Translations under genes and position numbers: made by a program
Shown here: positions 1-8,061 of the stretch, one piece after another
How the letters are laid out: every line of letters begins with the position of its first letter
How positions within the stretch are numbered: the first letter of the stretch is position 1
Assembly (NCBI RefSeq): GCF_030811475.1
Contig: NZ_JAUSQV010000001.1
Span: 2,379,501-2,443,500 of the forward strand
Length of the DNA: 64,000 bases
Source of the DNA: Nakamurella flavida
Lineage (GTDB): Bacteria > Actinomycetota > Actinomycetes > Mycobacteriales > Nakamurellaceae
Direction of reading: 5' to 3'
Notes under the pieces: generated by a model
What the model saw: only the letters and a program-made list of their open reading frames with translations
Database searches by the model: none
What the model was told of the DNA's origin: nothing

Positions 1-296
1 ACGAGGGCGTCGGAGAAGGTCTGCACCGCCGCGCGTTCCGCCGCGTTCGACACCGCGGGGTTGGCGAAGTCGTGCTTGTTGGCCAAGTGGATCACGGCGT
101 CGGCGGATTCGGCCCCGGCGCGCAGACCGGCCAGGTCGTCGAGGTCGCCACGGCGCACGCGGGCGCCCTGGGCGGCGAGAGCCGCTGCTGCGGAATCGGA
201 TCGGACCAGCCCGGTGACCTGATGGCCGGTGGCGAGCAACTCGTCGACCACGGCCGACCCGATCCATCCCGACGCACCGGTGACGAAGACCTGCAT
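1..296 (-). CDS. NAD-dependent epimerase/SDR family protein (partial, 3' end off window)
   Basis: The reading frame starts at an ATG whose complement is at 294-296 and runs off the left edge, leaving 98 codons. The N-terminus MQVFVTGASGWIGSAVVDEL carries the TGASGWIG glycine-rich nucleotide-binding motif of extended (atypical) short-chain dehydrogenases. It is followed by a GDLDD segment and then DAVIHLANKHDF, as in NAD(P)-dependent epimerase/dehydratase proteins. It diverges from a TetR regulator, and two operator-like palindromes lie between them, so it is probably the regulator's target. The substrate is unknown and the catalytic YxxxK region lies outside the window. Confidence 0.85.
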   Translation of the reverse strand, partial: MQVFVTGASGWIGSAVVDELLATGHQVTGLVRSDSAAAALAAQGARVRRGDLDDLAGLRAGAESADAVIHLANKHDFANPAVSNAAERAAVQTFSDAL

Positions 297-348
297 GACG
301 CACTCCCTCTCTCGCCGGCGAAGCGGATCCGCCGGACCGTGCCGCACC

Positions 349-369
349 TGATGTCTGCGGCTGACATCA
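349..369. promoter_or_regulatory. Candidate TetR operator 1
   Basis: This is a 21-bp near-perfect inverted repeat with arms TGATGTC and GACATCA around a 7-bp centre. It lies in the 130-bp gap between the divergent SDR and TetR genes. A second copy sits 30 bp away (centre to centre), roughly three helical turns. TetR proteins usually bind such palindromes beside their own gene, so autoregulation and control of the SDR gene are inferred. Confidence 0.75.
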
Positions 370-378
370 CGCTACGCC

Positions 379-399
379 TGATGTCAGCCGCTGTCATCA
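379..399. promoter_or_regulatory. Candidate TetR operator 2
   Basis: This is a second 21-bp copy of the same palindrome, with arms TGATGTC and GTCATCA and one mismatch. Its centre is AGCCGCT, against TGCGGCT in the first copy. It ends 27 bp before the GTG start of the TetR gene, a position where a bound repressor would block that promoter. Confidence 0.72.
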
Positions 400-426
400 A
401 GGATCTGTCGGCCCTAGACTGACGGG

Positions 427-996
427 GTGGCGCGATGGGAACCCGGTGCAGTGCAACGGCTGCAACAGGCCGCCCTCGAGCTGTTCAGCGCTCAGGGTTT
501 CGACCGGACGACGGCCGCCGAGATCGCCGCCGCCGCCGGGTTGACCGAACGGACCTTCTTCCGGCACTTCGGGGACAAGCGCGAGGTCCTGTTCATGGGG
601 CAGGAGGACTTCGTCGGCGCCTTCCTGGCCGGGCTCGACGCGGCCGCACCGGACGCCGCCCCGCTCGATGTCGTCGCCGCCTGCCTGACGTCGGCGGCCG
701 GCTGGTTCCCGGCCGAACGACGGCCCTACGCCCGGCTGCGCCAGACCGTCATCGACGCGACCCCTGCCCTGGTGGAGCGGGAGCGGCACAAGCTCGCCGG
801 GGTGGCCGTCGAGCTGGCCCGGGCCCTGCGCGAGCGCGACATCCCCGAACCGGCGGCCACCCTCGCCGCCGAGTCCGGCATCACCGTCTTCACGGTGGCC
901 TTCGCGCAGTGGACCACCACGGACGACGACCGGTCCCTGGGCGTGGTGTGCGCCGAGATGCTGGACGCTCTGCGGTCTCTCGACCGGCCGCGCTGA
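427..996 (+). CDS. TetR/AcrR family transcriptional regulator
   Basis: This 189-aa protein has the TetR DNA-binding domain at residues 8-55 (LQQAALELFSAQGFDRTTAA, then GLTERTFFRHFGDKREVLF). The rest is an all-helical ligand-binding region with no recognisable ligand signature. The GTG at 427 is chosen because it places the helix-turn-helix at the usual distance from the N-terminus. It diverges from an SDR/epimerase gene and follows two 21-bp palindromes, so it probably represses itself and that enzyme. Its 3' end meets the convergent gene at 1006. Confidence 0.93.
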   Translation: MARWEPGAVQRLQQAALELFSAQGFDRTTAAEIAAAAGLTERTFFRHFGDKREVLFMGQEDFVGAFLAGLDAAAPDAAPLDVVAACLTSAAGWFPAERRPYARLRQTVIDATPALVERERHKLAGVAVELARALRERDIPEPAATLAAESGITVFTVAFAQWTTTDDDRSLGVVCAEMLDALRSLDRPR

Positions 997-1005
997 CCTG
1001 CGACC

Positions 1006-1374
1006 TCAGCCGCGGGGTGGGCCCCCGTCGCGGCGCCGCGCGTTGTCCGCCGGCGTGGACAGGATGAGGGTGCGCCGCACCTCGGCGACCCCACGGATGA
1101 CGACGGACGTCGGCCAGAACCAGCCCGCCTGCACGATCGGCCGCACCAGCCGCCACATCTCCGCCTCGTCCGGGCCGCAGAGGTGGATCCGCCCGTCGGT
1201 GGCCCCGAACTCCCAGCCGTCCACCTCGACGACGGCCGGGTCGGTCACCCGTTCGGTCGCCTCGGCCACCTCCTGCACCAGGTACCGGGCCGCCGAGGCG
1301 GGAAGATCTCCGAAGTCGTAGTCCAGCAGCACGGCCGGCGGGAGCACGGCCGCCGACGGTTCGATGTCGTTCAC
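1006..1374 (-). CDS. Hypothetical protein, 122 aa
   Basis: I do not recognise this family. The product starts with GTG and is a soluble, acidic-to-neutral protein with a composition typical of real coding sequence. It contains segments such as ATDGRIHLCGPDEAEMWRLV and a C-terminal VRRTLILSTP strand, suggesting a small alpha/beta fold. There is no signal peptide, membrane segment or metal motif. It is convergent with the TetR gene and upstream on the minus strand of nothing obvious. The start has only a weak ribosome binding site. Confidence 0.6.
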   Translation of the reverse strand: MNDIEPSAAVLPPAVLLDYDFGDLPASAARYLVQEVAEATERVTDPAVVEVDGWEFGATDGRIHLCGPDEAEMWRLVRPIVQAGWFWPTSVVIRGVAEVRRTLILSTPADNARRRDGGPPRG

Positions 1375-1441
1375 GGCGGCGAACCTACGCGTCCTTGATG
1401 AGTCCTCCGGTCCGCGCGGGCGGGGCGGTGGGACGCGGTGG

Positions 1442-2119
1442 TCAGTCCCCCGGATCCGCCGGTCGGCGCAGGTAGTGCTCCCACAGCTTGGCGCTGATCT
1501 CGGCCCGGTCGGAGCGGCGGACCACTTCGGCCAGCCCGAGATGGCGGCGCTCGGCCTCGGCGAGGTCGATCCGCTGGTCCTCCATGGAGCTGCGCATCAG
1601 CGCGCCCATCTGCCCGTTCAACATGCCCCACAGGTGGGCGAGGCGCTGCTTGCCGGACTCCCGCAGGATGCAACCGTGGAACTGGGTGTCCAGGTCGACC
1701 AGGGCGGCCAGGTCCCCGGCCGCGGCGGCCTGGGCCATCGACCCGGCCACCTCGTCGAGCTCGTCGGCCAGCACGGTGAGCCGGTCGTCGGCGACGGCGC
1801 GCAGGGCGCCCTCCTCCAGCACGAACCGGGCGTAGCAGGCGTCGTCGATCTCCGCGTACGACATGCGGGTGACCACGCTGTGCCGGCGCGGGCTGATCTC
1901 GACCAGCCCCTCCTGGGACAACTGCACCAATGCCTGCCGCACGGTGGACCGGCTGACGCCGAGCTCGAGCGCGAGATTGGCCTCGACCAAACGGGTTCCG
2001 GAGCCGAGTTCGTTGTTCAGGATGCGTCGGCGCAGGATGCGGTGCACCGACTCCGGCAGCGACAGGTGCGCGACCGGGGACGTCGGTGTCTCCAGGCCGC
2101 TCGGCTCGCTCACGCTCAC
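1442..2119 (-). CDS. GntR family regulator (FadR/FCD type)
   Basis: The 225-aa product has an N-terminal winged helix (residues about 20-85), including the typical recognition stretch SRSTVRQALVQLSQEGLVEI. It is followed by an all-helical FCD-type ligand domain with acidic and His residues (LDTQFHGCIL, ERRHLGLAEV) that could bind a metal-carboxylate ligand. The GTG at 2119 is chosen because it begins two bases after the stop of the upstream DUF4438 gene; longer frames only add arginine-rich read-through. It is the last gene of the permease-TldD/E-DUF4438 operon and is presumably its ligand-responsive regulator. Confidence 0.9.
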   Translation of the reverse strand: MSVSEPSGLETPTSPVAHLSLPESVHRILRRRILNNELGSGTRLVEANLALELGVSRSTVRQALVQLSQEGLVEISPRRHSVVTRMSYAEIDDACYARFVLEEGALRAVADDRLTVLADELDEVAGSMAQAAAAGDLAALVDLDTQFHGCILRESGKQRLAHLWGMLNGQMGALMRSSMEDQRIDLAEAERRHLGLAEVVRRSDRAEISAKLWEHYLRRPADPGD

Positions 2120-2121
2120 GG

Positions 2122-2982
2122 TCAAAACTCTAGGCGATCGACCGTCACCCCACGGTGTGAGTCGGGCTGTCTGCGCAGGTCGAACGCATCGGCCGGTCCG
2201 CAGAGCACCGGCATGAGGCCCGGCCCGTGCCCGGGCTGGGGACTTCCGCCGTGCACCACGACGCCGACGGTGATCCATCCGCGCCGGAAGCCGATGTTGT
2301 GCCGGACGTCCAGGTTCTCCACCGCGACGAGGTCACCCAGGCGCAGCCCGGCCATCCCCCACCGGTCCGCCGTGGCGGCGGTCAGGGTCAGGTCGACGTC
2401 CCACTGCTCGACGGGCCGCCCCATGCCGTTTCCCACCACCCGGGAGTCGACGACTCCGCGGACCGGGACGCCCACCTGGTCGCCGAACTCGATCCCGACC
2501 CGTTCGAGCAGGGCCGGATCGGCGTTGACCATCACCACGCCGCCGGCGGCGGCACCGGACGGCACGACGCTGCCCTGCCCGTGCGAGCGCACCATCACCG
2601 GGTCGCCCGGAGCGAGCCGGGTCAGCACGCCGGACGGGAAGACGACGATGACGCGACCCGCCTCGCCCCGCTTGCCCAGGACCCGACCCACGGCGCCGGC
2701 TGCGGCCCCGCCGCGCACGACGACCTCGTTGCCCGCGCAGGAGAACGAGGTCAACGCGTGCCGGGCACCCTGATCCGGGTGCATCAGCGTGACGCCGGGA
2801 GCGAGGTGGTCGCCGACGTGGTCGAAGACGCCGTCCCCCAGCTGGACGCCGAGCACGATCCCGCCGTCCCCGACCGGCACGTACGGCCGGCCGTCGGCGC
2901 CGATCCGGTAGGGCGTGCCCCCGAACTCGGGACTCTCGATGAAACCGGCCAGGTTGACCCCGACCGTTCTCGGCACGCTCAT
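2122..2982 (-). CDS. DUF4438 family protein (second copy)
   Basis: The 286-aa product resembles DUF4438 proteins, a family without an established function. It parallels the neighbouring copy at 3003-3875 along its length: HALTSFSCAGNEVVVRGGAA here matches MALQFLSCVGNLVTVRSGPA there. Both also share GDPV..HGQG/RGQG and a closing HGPG...L.GPADAF segment. The ATG at 2982 is preferred over the ATG at 3006 because a GAGGGG site lies six bases upstream of it. The upstream one would overlap the previous stop (ATGA). There is no signal peptide or membrane segment, so it is cytosolic. Its placement beside TldE/TldD suggests a role in handling the same peptide-like substrate. Confidence 0.8.
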   Translation of the reverse strand: MSVPRTVGVNLAGFIESPEFGGTPYRIGADGRPYVPVGDGGIVLGVQLGDGVFDHVGDHLAPGVTLMHPDQGARHALTSFSCAGNEVVVRGGAAAGAVGRVLGKRGEAGRVIVVFPSGVLTRLAPGDPVMVRSHGQGSVVPSGAAAGGVVMVNADPALLERVGIEFGDQVGVPVRGVVDSRVVGNGMGRPVEQWDVDLTLTAATADRWGMAGLRLGDLVAVENLDVRHNIGFRRGWITVGVVVHGGSPQPGHGPGLMPVLCGPADAFDLRRQPDSHRGVTVDRLEF

Positions 2983-3002
2983 CAGATTCCCCTCGTGGCT
3001 GG

Positions 3003-3875
3003 TCATGCTGCGCCCATCCCGGCCAGGGCGGACGCGAGGTTGGCCGACGGGTCGTCGAGCACGGTGAAGGCGTCGGCCGGCCCGGACAGCAGGGTGGACG
3101 GGCCGGGGCCGTGCCCGAAGAGCCGGCAGTGCCCGGTGCTGATGACGCCGAACGTGGAGAACCCCTCGGCGAAACCTCGCCCGTACCGGTGGTCCTGGTC
3201 CTCGAGGAGGACCAGATCGCCGATGCGCAGCCCCTCCAGCCCCAGGCTGAGGTCGTCGCCCTGGCCGGCGTAGGCGCCCATCAGGTCGGTGTTCGCGAAC
3301 TCGGAGAGCATCCCGGCCCCGGCGCCCACCGCGGACGCAGGGACCCGGGCGGCGACCGAGATCTGCAACCGCCCGTCGGATCCGGTGCTGATCGGGAGGC
3401 CGTCGAGCAGACCGGGGTCGAGGTTCTTGGCGACGACGTCCGGGTGGTCGAGCAGCTGCAGGCCCTGGCCACGTGCGGTGACGAGAACCGGGTCCCCCGT
3501 GCACACCTCGCGCAGCACGTCCTCGGCCATGTCCACCAGCACGTAGGCGTGCTGCCCGATGACCCGGCCGGTCGCCCCGGCCGCGGGGCCCGAGCGGACG
3601 GTGACGAGATTGCCGACGCACGAGAGGAACTGCAGCGCCATGTTGGCGCCCGGCTCGGCGTGCCGGACGGACAGGCCCGGTTCGACGTGGTCGCCGGCCC
3701 AGCCGGTGGCCTCGTCACCGGGGTGCACGCCGAGGGTCACCCCGCCCATGCCGGGCAGCAGGAACGGGGTGCCGTCGGCGTCCACGCGGTAGCCGTGCCG
3801 GTCGGCCAGGGCCGGCCAGACCTCACCGGCGAGCACTTGCGTGACCAGGCGGTCGGCGTTGGTGCGGACGGCCAT
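3003..3875 (-). CDS. DUF4438 family protein (first copy)
   Basis: This 290-aa cytosolic protein is paralogous to its downstream neighbour. Conserved features are an early GYRVDADG.P.L strand, the FLSCVGN motif (one conserved Cys), AAGATGRVIG, GDPVLVTARGQGLQL and a C-terminal FGHGPGPSTLLSGPADAF. Its ATG shares one base with the stop of tldE (TGATG), so translation is coupled. Crystal structures exist for family members, but I know of no assigned activity. Two diverged copies in tandem suggest either a hetero-oligomer or two related substrates; that is inference. Confidence 0.8.
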   Translation of the reverse strand: MAVRTNADRLVTQVLAGEVWPALADRHGYRVDADGTPFLLPGMGGVTLGVHPGDEATGWAGDHVEPGLSVRHAEPGANMALQFLSCVGNLVTVRSGPAAGATGRVIGQHAYVLVDMAEDVLREVCTGDPVLVTARGQGLQLLDHPDVVAKNLDPGLLDGLPISTGSDGRLQISVAARVPASAVGAGAGMLSEFANTDLMGAYAGQGDDLSLGLEGLRIGDLVLLEDQDHRYGRGFAEGFSTFGVISTGHCRLFGHGPGPSTLLSGPADAFTVLDDPSANLASALAGMGAA

Positions 3876-5272
3876 CAGGAGTCCTGCCCGTCGGGCAGCG
3901 GCCGGTTGCCGAACCGGAAACCGCTGCCGCGCAATGCCGGAGCGCTGACCGACCCGTTCCAGACGTTCATCACCGGCTGCGAGCGGACCTGATCGCCCAC
4001 CCCGTCCACCGACCCCAGGAACCCCAGGACCGACTGGGTGAACCGACCGGTGTCCACCGGTGCGGCGAGCTCGCCGTCCTCGATGAGGAAGCAGGCGTCC
4101 CGGCTGACGCCGGTGATCGTCGAGGCCTGGCGGTCGACCAGCCGGGTGTACCAGAAGCGTTCCACGTAGACGCCGCGCTCCACCCCGGCGATCAGGTCGG
4201 CCTCGGGGGTGGGGCCGGCCGGCATGACGATGTTCGCGGCCACCGGCGAGGGCACCTCCTCGCGGGCGATGTGGGCGTGCCCGGTGGACCGGCCGCCGTT
4301 GACGGTCTCCCCCAGGGCGGCGGCGGTGGCCAGGTCGGTGACCGGTCGGCCCACCACCCCGGTCTGCAGGAACGGCACCCGCTGCTTGGGTGTGCCCTCG
4401 AAGTCGAACGGGATGGGCAGGCCGACGGGGGCGAGTGCGTCGTCCCCGACGGTGATCAGCTCGCTCGCCCGCCGGGCTCCGGGGTCGGTGCAGACGCCGA
4501 CCCCGGCGGCGGCCAGCTCACCGGAGAACCCGACGTCGGGCAGGAAGCCCAGCAGCTCACCCGCCGCCTGCGGGCCGAGCACCACGGTGAACTCGCCGTC
4601 CGGCATCGGCATCCGGCCGCGACCGGCAAGGGCCCGGCGCACGGCGGCGTCGATGGCGTCCCCGGCGCGCAGGGCATCGGAAGACCGGTGCAGGTCGACC
4701 CAGTGCGCGGTGCCCCCGTCGACGCTGACGGTGAGCGAGCCGGAGGCCTCGGTGGCCTCCGCGTGCACGGCGGTCCCGCTGCTGGTGGCCACGGCGATCT
4801 GGGTGAGCGCGCGGCCGATCATGCCGGCGGCGACCCCGCCCACCTCTGCCCCGCCGCGCATCGCCCGGCCGGCCAGCGCGACCCGGGCGCCCGCGTCGAA
4901 CGCGGCGGTGTCCTCGTGCCACAGCGACAGCTCGGGCAGCGGCCCCGGCGTCCCGACGGTGGCATGGCCGGGCGCACCGGCCGCGGCAGCCCGTCCGCGG
5001 GCGAGATCAGCCGCGGCGCGCGCGGTCTCGGCCACCCGGTCCAGGCTGGTCGTCGCGGCCCGGGCGGCGTGCCCGTTCACGATGGCCTTGACGCTGACCG
5101 TCAGCTCGGTGATGTCCTGCGGCTGGTGGATGCGGTCACCGGCGAACCGGGTGTACTCCCCGGCCCGGCCGAGCACGGTGACCTCGACGGCGTCCGCCGG
5201 GCAGTCGCGGACGGCCCGCTGCGCGACCTCCAGGGCCCGCGCCGGGTCGAGCGGGGGTGCGAAGGTGGACAT
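3875..5272 (-). CDS. TldE/PmbA family metalloprotease partner subunit
   Basis: The 465-aa product has the TldD/PmbA fold signature: an N-terminal YTRFAGDRIHQPQDITELTV segment, a central GEFTVVLGPQAAGELLGFL and a C-terminal ERFWYTRLVDRQASTITGVS followed by ACFLIEDGEL. It lacks the HExxxH zinc motif, as expected for the TldE subunit. In characterised systems TldE pairs with zinc-bearing TldD to cleave unfolded or modified peptides such as microcin B17 precursor. The start shares one base with the tldD stop (TGATG), the standard coupling for subunits made one to one. The substrate here is unknown. Confidence 0.9.
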   Translation of the reverse strand: MSTFAPPLDPARALEVAQRAVRDCPADAVEVTVLGRAGEYTRFAGDRIHQPQDITELTVSVKAIVNGHAARAATTSLDRVAETARAAADLARGRAAAAGAPGHATVGTPGPLPELSLWHEDTAAFDAGARVALAGRAMRGGAEVGGVAAGMIGRALTQIAVATSSGTAVHAEATEASGSLTVSVDGGTAHWVDLHRSSDALRAGDAIDAAVRRALAGRGRMPMPDGEFTVVLGPQAAGELLGFLPDVGFSGELAAAGVGVCTDPGARRASELITVGDDALAPVGLPIPFDFEGTPKQRVPFLQTGVVGRPVTDLATAAALGETVNGGRSTGHAHIAREEVPSPVAANIVMPAGPTPEADLIAGVERGVYVERFWYTRLVDRQASTITGVSRDACFLIEDGELAAPVDTGRFTQSVLGFLGSVDGVGDQVRSQPVMNVWNGSVSAPALRGSGFRFGNRPLPDGQDS

Positions 5273-6744
5273 CAGGCGACTCCGATCCGGAGGTTGCGCA
5301 CCAGCATCGGTGCGGCGGCATGGCTGAGGAATCCCCACTGCTTGGGTTCGCCCTTGCCGCAGGGGTAGCCGAAGATGCGGAGCTCCTCGGGGCCGGCGAC
5401 GGCTTCGACCGAACCCCAGAACTCGGGGGTGATGCCGCCGTAGGAGAAGTTCTTGAGCAGCCGGCCGCGCTTGCCGGCCCGCACCTCGTAGGCGACCTCG
5501 GTGCCGAACTGGAAGTTCCAGCGCCGGTTGTCGATCGACCAGCTGCGGTTGTCGTCGATGTAGTACCCGTCGCCCATCCGCTCCAGCAGCTCGTCGAGCG
5601 AGCCCTGTCCCGGTTCCAGGTAGACGTGGGTGGCGAAGCAGACCGGCAGGTAGGCCCAGCCGTCGGACCGGGCGGCACCCGTGAGCTGCTGACCGCTGCG
5701 ACCGGCGGCGTCCCGGTTGGACAGCGTCGCGGCCAGAATCCCCCGGTCGATGAGCCGGGTGCGCCGGGCCGGGGTGCCCTCGTCGTCGAACGCGAAGCTG
5801 CCCCGGGTGCCCGGGATCGTCGGGTCGGAGGTGATGGTGACGGCGTCCGAGCCGTACCGCCGAGACCCGATGTCCTCGACCGACAGGAACGACGTGCCCG
5901 CGTAGTTCGCCTCGTCGCCGAGGATGCGGTCCAGCTCCAGCGCGTGCCCGGAGGACTCGTGGATCTGCAGCGACACCTGCTGCGCGCCGATCACCACGTC
6001 GGCGTTCCCGGCCGGGGCCATCGGCGCGGTGAGCAGAGCCACCGCCTCCTCCCCCACCCGGATCGCCTGGTTCGCCAGGTCCAGCGTGGCGATGTACTCC
6101 CAGCCCGCTGCGGCGGTGTTGCCGTGGAACGAGTTCGGGTACGAGCGTCGCTGCACGTCGCCGTGCCCGACGGCGTTGGCCAGCAGGCCCGCGCCGGTCT
6201 CCAGGAAGTGCTGGTGCTGGCGGGAGCCTTCGCTGTTGCCCACATGCCGGTGCTGGCGCTTGGCGTTGACACCGGCCTGGGCGGCCACCACCTCGGCGGG
6301 CCGGGTGGCGTTGGCCAGCACCTCGTCGAGGAGGGCCTGGCGCACCGAGGCGTCGACGGCGAACGGATCGATCGCCACCTCCGTCTCGTACCGGCCGCTG
6401 GCCGCCGCCATCGGCGCCAGGTGGACCGGGGCGCTGGTCCCGATGCTGGCCCGGGCGGTGGCCAGGGCCTGCCGGGCGGCGGTCTCCGCGTCCCGGGCGT
6501 CCTGGACCGGACGGGCCGCGAAACCCCAGGTGCCGTCGACCAGGACGCGCACCCCGATGCCCATGGTGTGCTCGCGACGCTCGTCGGGGTCGGCGCCGAG
6601 CTGGCTGTACAGCCGCAGCTCCTCGCCCTCGATCAGCCGGACGTCCGCGAACTCGGCGGCGCCGTCGGCGACGGACAGCGCGGAGTCGATGAGGACGGTG
6701 GCCGCGGCGTCGTCGGCGAGCGAGCCCCAGTCGTGCGCCGTCAC
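5272..6744 (-). CDS. tldD: TldD family zinc metallopeptidase
   Basis: The 490-aa product contains the family's HExxxH zinc motif, HESSGHALELDR, at residues 262-267. It is preceded by IGAQQVSLQI and followed by a glycine-rich region and the late CFATHVYLEPG and GYPCGKGEPKQWG segments. The GTG at 6744 is chosen because it overlaps the stop of the upstream oxidoreductase by four bases (GTGA); longer frames add unlikely arginine-rich sequence. TldD and TldE form a heterodimeric protease in which the peptide is threaded to the zinc site. Here the pair sits in an operon with permeases and DUF4438 proteins rather than with a recognisable RiPP precursor. Confidence 0.93.
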   Translation of the reverse strand: MTAHDWGSLADDAAATVLIDSALSVADGAAEFADVRLIEGEELRLYSQLGADPDERREHTMGIGVRVLVDGTWGFAARPVQDARDAETAARQALATARASIGTSAPVHLAPMAAASGRYETEVAIDPFAVDASVRQALLDEVLANATRPAEVVAAQAGVNAKRQHRHVGNSEGSRQHQHFLETGAGLLANAVGHGDVQRRSYPNSFHGNTAAAGWEYIATLDLANQAIRVGEEAVALLTAPMAPAGNADVVIGAQQVSLQIHESSGHALELDRILGDEANYAGTSFLSVEDIGSRRYGSDAVTITSDPTIPGTRGSFAFDDEGTPARRTRLIDRGILAATLSNRDAAGRSGQQLTGAARSDGWAYLPVCFATHVYLEPGQGSLDELLERMGDGYYIDDNRSWSIDNRRWNFQFGTEVAYEVRAGKRGRLLKNFSYGGITPEFWGSVEAVAGPEELRIFGYPCGKGEPKQWGFLSHAAAPMLVRNLRIGVA

Positions 6745-7946
6745 GATGCGGCCCCGGCGGTGACGACACCGTTCGACGCACCGTTCGAGGAACCGTCGAC
6801 CGACGCCTCGGCCGGTGCGGCCACGGCGGTCTGCAGCGGGAAGTCCACCCACGCGCGGGTGCGGTGGGAGGCCTCGAAGGCGTTGATCGTCTCCTGGACG
6901 AGCGCGCCCTGCGCGAAGTCACCCTGGTTCTGCGCCCCGCCGGACAGGATCTCGGTGGCGAAGTCGGCGCAGAGCGCCGAGTAGAAGAGGAAGTCCCAGT
7001 CCTCGCGGGAGTCGCCGCCCTCGGGGAAGAACTCCTGCGGGATCTCCCGCTCCACGAATTCCACCTGGTCCTTGGTGGCCGTCCTGATCGTCTGGCAGAT
7101 GCCCTCCTCGGCGACCAGCCGCACGATGATGGCGCCCTCGGAACCGAAGATCCGCGCCTCGATGCCGGGGAAGTTCCCGACCGTCACGTAGGAGGACTGG
7201 ATCGAGCCGATGACGTTGTTGGCGAACTCGCAGACCCACATGTCACCGTCGTCGATGTTCAGCCGCTGCATGGCGCCGGTCGCGGCCACCACCCGCTCGG
7301 GCACGAAGTTGCGCATGGTGCCGACCACGGAGGTCAGCTCGGCGCCGACCCACTCGTGCATGATGTCGATGATCGGCGCGCCGTAACCCTCGATCGACGA
7401 GGTGGCCAGCACGGCCGGGTCGGCCTTCGGGTTCACCTGGCGCATCGGGGTCTGCGGGTCGATCCACTGGCTGTTCTGCTCGTACCCGTTGAAGATGTAC
7501 GGCGTCCCGACGAAGCCGCTCTCCATCAGGTGGCGGGCGTACTGCACCGCGGGGGCGTAGCGGAAGGTGAAGCCCAGCTTGGTCTTCAGGCCCTTGCCCC
7601 TGGCCAGATCGGCCAGCCGCTGGGTCTGCGTGTAGTCGTGGTGCACCGGCTTCTCGCAGAGCACGTGCTTGCCGGCCAGCAGGGCGGCCTCGGAGATCTC
7701 GAAGTGCGCGGTGTTGGCGGTGGCCACGTCGACCACGTCGATGGTGTCGTCGGCGAGCACGTCCCGGTAGTCGGTGTACAGCCGGCTCACCCCGAAACGC
7801 TCACCGGCCTGGGCCAGCGCCGCCTCGTCGGTGTCGACCAGGGCGACGACCTCGACGCGGGGATCGCGCTGCCAGCCCGGGATGTGGGCCCGCTGGGCCC
7901 AGCGTCCGGCTCCGACGACGGCGACCCGCAACGTGTCCTGGCTCAT
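6741..7946 (-). CDS. Gfo/Idh/MocA family NAD(P)-dependent oxidoreductase
   Basis: The 401-aa product starts at an ATG preceded by GAGAGGAAC. The N-terminal Rossmann motif is VAVVGAGRWAQRAHIPGW (about residues 8-25). It is followed by DVVDVATANTAHFEI and the hallmark LCEKPVHHDYTQT, whose EKP lysine is usually catalytic. The C-terminal half carries the family's substrate-binding sheet (GYGAPIIDIMHEWVGAEL). The last 30 residues are a low-complexity Ala/Ser/Gly tail. Family members oxidise sugars, cyclitols or related alcohols. Its overlap with tldD suggests that it acts on the substrate imported by the adjacent permeases, but the substrate cannot be read. Confidence 0.92.
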   Translation of the reverse strand: MSQDTLRVAVVGAGRWAQRAHIPGWQRDPRVEVVALVDTDEAALAQAGERFGVSRLYTDYRDVLADDTIDVVDVATANTAHFEISEAALLAGKHVLCEKPVHHDYTQTQRLADLARGKGLKTKLGFTFRYAPAVQYARHLMESGFVGTPYIFNGYEQNSQWIDPQTPMRQVNPKADPAVLATSSIEGYGAPIIDIMHEWVGAELTSVVGTMRNFVPERVVAATGAMQRLNIDDGDMWVCEFANNVIGSIQSSYVTVGNFPGIEARIFGSEGAIIVRLVAEEGICQTIRTATKDQVEFVEREIPQEFFPEGGDSREDWDFLFYSALCADFATEILSGGAQNQGDFAQGALVQETINAFEASHRTRAWVDFPLQTAVAAPAEASVDGSSNGASNGVVTAGAAS

Positions 7947-8061
7947 CTGGTGTTCCTCTCGTTGCCCCGGGTGGGGGCGGTCTGTCGGGGTGGTGACGGG
8001 TGACGGGGGTGACGGGTTCGGCGGTGGTGGGTGCGTGGTGGTGCGGGCACGGGTGGGCACG

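Noticed and set aside
5257-6984. Long plus-strand frame opposite tldD
   Set aside because: The translated sequence is repetitive and without domain features, while the opposite strand encodes TldD with a HExxxH motif.
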